From Nitrosomonas sp. (lineage in GTDB: Bacteria; Pseudomonadota; Gammaproteobacteria; Burkholderiales; Nitrosomonadaceae), in contig JAOULU010000022.1 of assembly GCA_029881855.1 (NCBI GenBank), positions 1 through 11,576 of the forward strand: 11,576 nt of DNA, in the 5' to 3' direction. Below the pieces are notes generated by a model. That model was not told the DNA's origin. It searched no databases and saw only the letters and a list, made by a program, of their open reading frames with translations. Both the position numbers and the translations under genes were made by a program. Shown here in pieces: positions 7,739 to 11,576 of this stretch (the first letter of the stretch is position 1; each line of letters opens with the position of its first letter).

Positions 7739-8347
7739 ATGGCAGATAGTTTCAGTATAGAAAATGAAATGAATGGCAGAAGACGATTCTTAGTCGCGGC
7801 GACTACTGTTGCGGGTGGAATTGCAGGTGCTGCGGTAGCAACACCTTTTCTGTTAAGCATGATGCCTAGTGAACGAGCTAAAGCCGCGGGAGCGCCGGTT
7901 GAAGTCGATATTGAAAAACTAGAACCAGGCATGCTATTAACGGTGGAGTGGCGCGGTAGAGTCGTATGGATTTTAAATCGTACCCCGGAGATGTTGGCCA
8001 CACTTGAAAAGCTAGAGGGACAATTGGCTGACCCAAATTCAGAGAAAGACCAGCAACCGGATTATGCACAAAACAGAACCCGCTCAATTAAGCCGGAGAT
8101 TCTTGTTGCGGTAGGCCTTTGTACACACCTAGGCTGTTCCCCGATACTTAGAAAAGATATAGCGCCGGAAGATCTCGGTCCTGATTGGCTAGGTGGTTTT
8201 TTCTGCCCTTGTCATGGATCTAAGTTTGATTTAGCTGGTCGTGTATATAGCAACTTACCAGCTCCCACAAATATGGTTGTTCCTCCACATACTTATTTAA
8301 CTGACACTCGCCTTTTAGTTGGGGCTGAGAGCAAGGAATCTGCATAA
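7739..8347 (+). CDS. petA: Ubiquinol-cytochrome c reductase, Rieske iron-sulfur subunit
   Basis: This 202-residue protein is the Rieske [2Fe-2S] subunit of the cytochrome bc1 complex, which passes electrons from quinol to cytochrome c1 at the periplasmic face. The N-terminus has a twin-arginine motif (GRRRFLV) followed by a hydrophobic anchor, so Tat export is expected. The cluster-binding boxes are intact: CTHLGC (128-133) and CPCHGS (156-161). The predicted ligands are C128, H130, C156 and H159, with a C133-C158 disulfide. I chose the ATG at 7739 because an earlier in-frame ATG at 7697 adds 14 residues not typical of the family, lies inside an inverted repeat and has no Shine-Dalgarno sequence. 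The signal before 7739 is also weak (GGA and GAG). It is the first gene of the petABC operon, and its stop directly abuts the petB start. Confidence 0.95.
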   Translation: MADSFSIENEMNGRRRFLVAATTVAGGIAGAAVATPFLLSMMPSERAKAAGAPVEVDIEKLEPGMLLTVEWRGRVVWILNRTPEMLATLEKLEGQLADPNSEKDQQPDYAQNRTRSIKPEILVAVGLCTHLGCSPILRKDIAPEDLGPDWLGGFFCPCHGSKFDLAGRVYSNLPAPTNMVVPPHTYLTDTRLLVGAESKESA

Positions 8348-9595
8348 ATGAGCAAGGGATTAAATTCACTGAAGGAATGGATAGACAAACGCTTTCCAAT
8401 GACTTCAAATTGGGAAGCACATCTTTCCAAATATTATGCGCCAAAGAATTTTAATTTTTGGTATTACTTTGGTTCACTAGCACTGTTAGTGTTGGTTAAT
8501 CAATTGTTAACTGGCATTTTTCTCACCATGAACTACAAGCCGGATGCAACGCTAGCATTTGCTTCTGTAGAATACATCATGCGTGATGTAGATTATGGCT
8601 GGTTAATTCGTTATATGCACTCAACAGGTGCATCAATGTTTTTTGTGGTGGTATATCTGCACATGTTCCGTGGAATGATGTATGGCTCCTATAGAAAACC
8701 ACGTGAACTATTGTGGTTAATTGGTATGGCCATATTTTTTGTTCTCATGAGCCTAGCTTTCACCGGATATATTCTGCCATGGGGTCAAATGTCCTACTGG
8801 GGTGCGCAAGTTATTGTGAGTATGTTTGGTGCGATTCCCGTCGTTGGTGATTCACTGACACTTTTACTGTTAGGTGACTTTAACTTGTCGGATGCCACAC
8901 TCAATCGCTTCTTTGCATACCATGTTGTTACCTTACCTTTGCTAATGATCGTTCTGGTATTTGTGCATATATTGGCGCTACATGAAGTGGGCTCTAATAA
9001 CCCGGATGGTATTGAGATAAAATCCAATAAAAACCCCAAGACAAAAATTCCTGTTGATGGTATTCCATTCCATCCCTACTACAGCGTCAAAGATATTGTC
9101 GGTGTTATTGGTTTCTTAATTATATTTTGCACCATTGTTTTCTTCGCACCTGAGTTCGGTGGTTATTTCCTTGAACACAATAACTTCATACCGGCTAATA
9201 CCCTGCAAACACCAGATCATATTGCACCAGTATGGTATTTCACCCCTTATTATTCGATGTTACGTGCTGTAACTGTTAACTTCTTATGGATTGATGCGAA
9301 ATTATGGGGCGTCATATTAATGGCTGCTGCAGTGATAATATTTGCTTTCTTACCCTGGCTAGATCGGAGCCCAGTTAAATCTATACGCTATAAAGGCCCC
9401 ATCTTCAAGTTTGCGTTGACAATGTTTGTGATCAGCTTCTTTGTATTAGGTTGGTTAGGTATGAAAGCACCAACACCTTTATACACCCTGCTGGCGCAAA
9501 TATTTACCGTAATTTACTTTGCGTTCTTCCTGCTGATGCCTTGGTATAGCAAGATAGATAAAACAAAACCTGAGCCTAAAAGAGTGACCAAATGA
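8348..9595 (+). CDS. petB: Cytochrome b subunit of the bc1 complex
   Basis: This 415-residue multi-pass membrane protein carries the two b hemes and both quinone sites of the bc1 complex. The heme-ligand histidines are H91 and H105 (13 residues between) and H192 and H207 (14 between). The 14-residue spacing in the second pair matches what I recall for beta/gammaproteobacterial and b6f-type cytochromes, against 13 in mitochondria. The Qo motif reads PVWY (294-297) where mitochondria have PEWY, so the Glu is replaced by Val. The GYILPWGQMSYWGA segment is typical of the family. The length is normal for proteobacteria that keep cytochrome b separate. ATG follows the petA stop with no gap, with AAGGA at 8333-8337 inside petA; the last bases overlap petC. 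Confidence 0.98.
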   Translation: MSKGLNSLKEWIDKRFPMTSNWEAHLSKYYAPKNFNFWYYFGSLALLVLVNQLLTGIFLTMNYKPDATLAFASVEYIMRDVDYGWLIRYMHSTGASMFFVVVYLHMFRGMMYGSYRKPRELLWLIGMAIFFVLMSLAFTGYILPWGQMSYWGAQVIVSMFGAIPVVGDSLTLLLLGDFNLSDATLNRFFAYHVVTLPLLMIVLVFVHILALHEVGSNNPDGIEIKSNKNPKTKIPVDGIPFHPYYSVKDIVGVIGFLIIFCTIVFFAPEFGGYFLEHNNFIPANTLQTPDHIAPVWYFTPYYSMLRAVTVNFLWIDAKLWGVILMAAAVIIFAFLPWLDRSPVKSIRYKGPIFKFALTMFVISFFVLGWLGMKAPTPLYTLLAQIFTVIYFAFFLLMPWYSKIDKTKPEPKRVTK

Positions 9596-10314
9596 TGAAA
9601 TTGCGAACTTATCTATTTATCCTATGCATGGCTCCACTGGCGATATTTGCCGCTCCACCGGGTATGCCACTAGATAAAGCACCGATTGACACAAAGGATA
9701 ATGCATCACTACAACGTGGCGCAGAAACCTTTGTTAATTACTGTCTAACATGTCATGCAGCTAGCTACATGCGTTACAACCGTCATCGTGATATTGGTCT
9801 AGATGAACCCACAGTTCTTGATAAACTTGTTTTTACCGGACAGAAAGCGGGTGATCTGATGCTAACTGCAATGTCAGAAAAAGAAGGTGAAGAATGGTTT
9901 GGCGTTGTGCCACCAGACTTATCTGTCATAGCACGCTCTCGTGGCGCAGATTGGTTGTATACCTATTTACGTGCATTTTATCGTGACAGCACTACTGTTC
10001 CAGGTTGGAATAATCTTGTGTTTGATCGTGCGGCAATGCCGCATGTGCTGTACGAACTACAAGGGGAGCAAAAGCTTGTGGTAAATATTGTGGACGGCAA
10101 AGAAATTGAGAGCCTTGAACTAGAAAAACCAGGAAAGCTGAGCGTAAGTGAATACGATCAATATGTCGCAGATTTAGTGAATTACCTCGTTTATTTAGGT
10201 GAACCAGCCGCGAATGATCGTAAACGCATTGGCATGTATGTGCTCATTTTCCTGTTTGGATTCTTAGCTCTGAGCATTGCTCTAAAACGTGAATACTGGA
10301 GAGACATTCATTGA
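9592..10314 (+). CDS. petC: Cytochrome c1 subunit of the bc1 complex
   Basis: This 240-residue c-type cytochrome accepts electrons from the Rieske centre and passes them to a soluble cytochrome c. A Sec-type signal peptide occupies about residues 1-20 (hydrophobic core YLFILCMAPLAIFA). The heme site is CLTCH (51-55), and the likely axial methionine is M149 in AAMPHVLYELQG. One C-terminal membrane helix (about 214-231) anchors it, followed by KREYWRDIH facing the cytoplasm. The start overlaps the petB stop as ATGA, indicating translational coupling; a second ATG at 9595 is also possible and would remove one residue. It completes the three-subunit bc1 core. No terminator follows, so read-through into sspA is likely. 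Confidence 0.97.
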   Translation: MMKLRTYLFILCMAPLAIFAAPPGMPLDKAPIDTKDNASLQRGAETFVNYCLTCHAASYMRYNRHRDIGLDEPTVLDKLVFTGQKAGDLMLTAMSEKEGEEWFGVVPPDLSVIARSRGADWLYTYLRAFYRDSTTVPGWNNLVFDRAAMPHVLYELQGEQKLVVNIVDGKEIESLELEKPGKLSVSEYDQYVADLVNYLVYLGEPAANDRKRIGMYVLIFLFGFLALSIALKREYWRDIH

Positions 10315-10369
10315 TCATCATGAGTGTAATTAAAATCATACCTATCCATTAAGTAAAAGGAAAATAGAT

Positions 10370-10969
10370 ATGATGACATTGTATTCAACAATTACTTGTC
10401 CCTATAGCCATCGTTGTCGTATAGTCTTACACGAAAAGGACATGGATTTTCAAGTAATTGATGTGGACCCTAATAACAAACCAGAAGATTTGGCTGTTAT
10501 GAGTCCGTATGGAAAAGCGCCAATACTTGTGGAGCGAGACCTGGTTCTTTATGAATCAAATATTATCAATGAATATATTGATGACCGCTTCCCGCACCCA
10601 CAATTAATGCCCGCAGATCCCGTCATGCGGGCACGTGCAAGGTTACTATTATATCGATTTGAAAAAGAGTTATTCTGTCATATTGAAACGATAGAAGGCA
10701 CCGACCAAAAGGCAGCAGATAAAGCACGCGCAGAAGTTGCTGATAATCTCTCGGTAATCGCACCTATCTTTGAGAAACAAAAGTTCATGCTAGGGGATGA
10801 ATTTTCAATGTTAGATGTCGCTATAGCACCATTATTATGGCGTTTGGAACATTATGGTATTCGTCTCCCTAAACAATCAGCACCACTATTAAAATTCTCT
10901 GAAAGATTATTTAGTCGTCCATTATTTATTGATGCACTATCAGCATCAGAAAAAGTGATGCGGAAATAG
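10370..10969 (+). CDS. sspA: Stringent starvation protein A (GST-fold, RNA polymerase-associated)
   Basis: This 199-residue protein has the thioredoxin/GST fold of SspA. In E. coli and relatives, SspA binds RNA polymerase holoenzyme and affects stress, acid-tolerance and virulence genes. The N-terminal domain starts with LYSTITCPYSHRC (the CPYS segment at 10-13) and carries the YESNIINEYID helix. The PHPQLMPADP loop links it to the all-helical C-terminal domain. These segments match SspA closely. AAGGA at 10357-10361 lies 8 nt before the ATG; a second ATG follows immediately. It is 55 bp after petC and 2 nt before sspB, consistent with one long operon. A weak internal promoter is possible (TTGATC at 10311-10316 and AATCAT at 10334-10339, 17 bp apart). 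Confidence 0.95.
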   Translation: MMTLYSTITCPYSHRCRIVLHEKDMDFQVIDVDPNNKPEDLAVMSPYGKAPILVERDLVLYESNIINEYIDDRFPHPQLMPADPVMRARARLLLYRFEKELFCHIETIEGTDQKAADKARAEVADNLSVIAPIFEKQKFMLGDEFSMLDVAIAPLLWRLEHYGIRLPKQSAPLLKFSERLFSRPLFIDALSASEKVMRK

Positions 10970-10971
10970 AT

Positions 10972-11385
10972 ATGAATTCAACTAAACCCTATTTATTGCG
11001 TTCAATATACGAATGGTGCATCGATAGTGATTTTACGCCATTCATAACAGTGGTCGCTAATCCAGATTTAGGCATCCCGATGGAGTCTGAAAAAGATGGC
11101 GAAATTGTATTTAATATTAGCTATACTGCTGTAAAAAACCTAGTCATTGATAATGACACTATCAGCTTTGAAGCACGATTTAATGGTGTCTCGAAGAAAC
11201 TAGAGTTGCCAATGGATATGGTTAAAGGGATATTCGCAAAAGAAGTTAATCAAGGTATCGCGTTTCAAGAAGAACTAAAGTCTGTTGATATTAAAAATAG
11301 AACTACAAAAGATACTGAGGCATCGAATACCCCAAATAAACCCACAAAAAAGAAACGCAAACCACAGTTACGGATAGTCAAATAA
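10972..11385 (+). CDS. sspB: SspB, ClpXP adaptor for ssrA-tagged proteins
   Basis: This 137-residue protein delivers ssrA-tagged products of stalled translation to the ClpXP protease. The substrate-binding domain covers about residues 1-103, beginning STKPYLLRSIYEWC and including KDGEIVFNIS and the VNQGIAF region. A flexible polar linker (about 104-128) follows. The C-terminus KPQLRIVK matches the ClpX-binding tail of SspB (E. coli ends in LRVVK). The start is 2 nt after the sspA stop, with GGA at 10962-10964. The sequence is closer to betaproteobacterial than enterobacterial SspB by recall. It shares the immediate translation-start context with sspA. Confidence 0.94.
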   Translation: MNSTKPYLLRSIYEWCIDSDFTPFITVVANPDLGIPMESEKDGEIVFNISYTAVKNLVIDNDTISFEARFNGVSKKLELPMDMVKGIFAKEVNQGIAFQEELKSVDIKNRTTKDTEASNTPNKPTKKKRKPQLRIVK

Positions 11386-11418
11386 GTCCATAACCTTGGA
11401 TTCTAACCCTATAAATAC

Positions 11419-11494
11419 GCCGGCATAGCTCAGTTGGTAGAGCAGCTGATTTGTAATCAGAAGGTCCCGAGTTCGATTCTTGGTGTCGGCACCA
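11419..11494 (+). tRNA. tRNA-Thr (anticodon UGU), CCA encoded
   Basis: The 76-nt cloverleaf can be drawn by hand. The acceptor stem GCCGGCA (11419-11425) pairs with TGTCGGC (11484-11490), with one G-U pair. The D-loop is AGTTGGTA, and the anticodon loop TTTGTAA (11450-11456) has TGT at 11452-11454. The T-arm is CCGAG-TTCGATT-CTTGG (11467-11483). Discriminator A and CCA complete the 3' end (11491-11494). The outermost anticodon-stem pair is a G-A mismatch (11445 with 11461). It reads ACA and, by wobble, other Thr codons. It lies 33 bp after sspB with no clear promoter of its own, so it may be processed from the upstream transcript. Confidence 0.97.
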
Positions 11495-11576
11495 TTACCT
11501 TCCAAGACCTGTAAATCCGTTTGCCCCAGGTTTGTTATATGGTCAGAGAAGCAGATATTTAAATTTAAAGGCTTAC

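Noticed and set aside
11410..11415. TATAAA as a dedicated tRNA-Thr promoter
   Set aside because: Transcription would start inside the mature tRNA, and no -35 element is present.
11512..11540. ACCTG/CAGGT pair after the tRNA as a terminator
   Set aside because: Only 5 bp with a long loop and no T-tract.

Overview
The window is ordinary bacterial chromosome, AT-rich (roughly 40% GC by eye), and probably from a low-GC betaproteobacterium of the Nitrosomonadales/Methylophilales kind. The main evidence is protein texture recalled from families, not a search. The SspB opens STKPYLLRSIYEWC and ends in LRIVK. The Rieske protein has the beta-type GGFFCPCHGSKFDLAGRV segment. The partial left-edge gene resembles the RNB-family exoribonuclease common in betaproteobacteria. 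The dciA / M23 peptidase / secA cluster and the petABC-sspAB string also fit. A related gammaproteobacterium is not excluded.

Layout. 1-650 (minus) is the first 216 codons of an RNase II-type exoribonuclease that runs off the left edge. 651-1040 is a gene-free stretch with a candidate promoter for a TPR lipoprotein (1041-2726, plus). dciA (2849-3316, minus) and a membrane-anchored M23 peptidase (3347-4267, plus) diverge with only 30 bp between start codons. An intrinsic terminator (4304-4339) separates the peptidase from secA (4375-7113). About 625 bases without a recognised gene follow (7114-7738). This stretch holds a possible small or decayed minus-strand ORF, a long-range inverted repeat, an extended -10 promoter, and an 11-bp inverted repeat overlapping an FNR-like site. 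Then comes a tight plus-strand block: petA, petB and petC (cytochrome bc1 complex), sspA, sspB and tRNA-Thr(UGU). The last 82 bases hold nothing I can call.

How the genes work together. PetA, PetB and PetC form a complete quinol:cytochrome c oxidoreductase and are translationally coupled: petA and petB abut, and petB and petC overlap. SspA (RNA polymerase-associated) and SspB (ssrA-tag adaptor for ClpXP) follow 55 bp later. SecA powers Sec export, on which the lipoprotein, cytochrome c1 and probably the M23 peptidase depend; the Rieske protein carries a twin-arginine signal and likely uses Tat. DciA is the predicted loader of the replicative helicase.

No strong case for an undescribed system was found. 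The parts most worth a second look are the pet leader (7610-7738) and the unexplained stretch between secA and petA.
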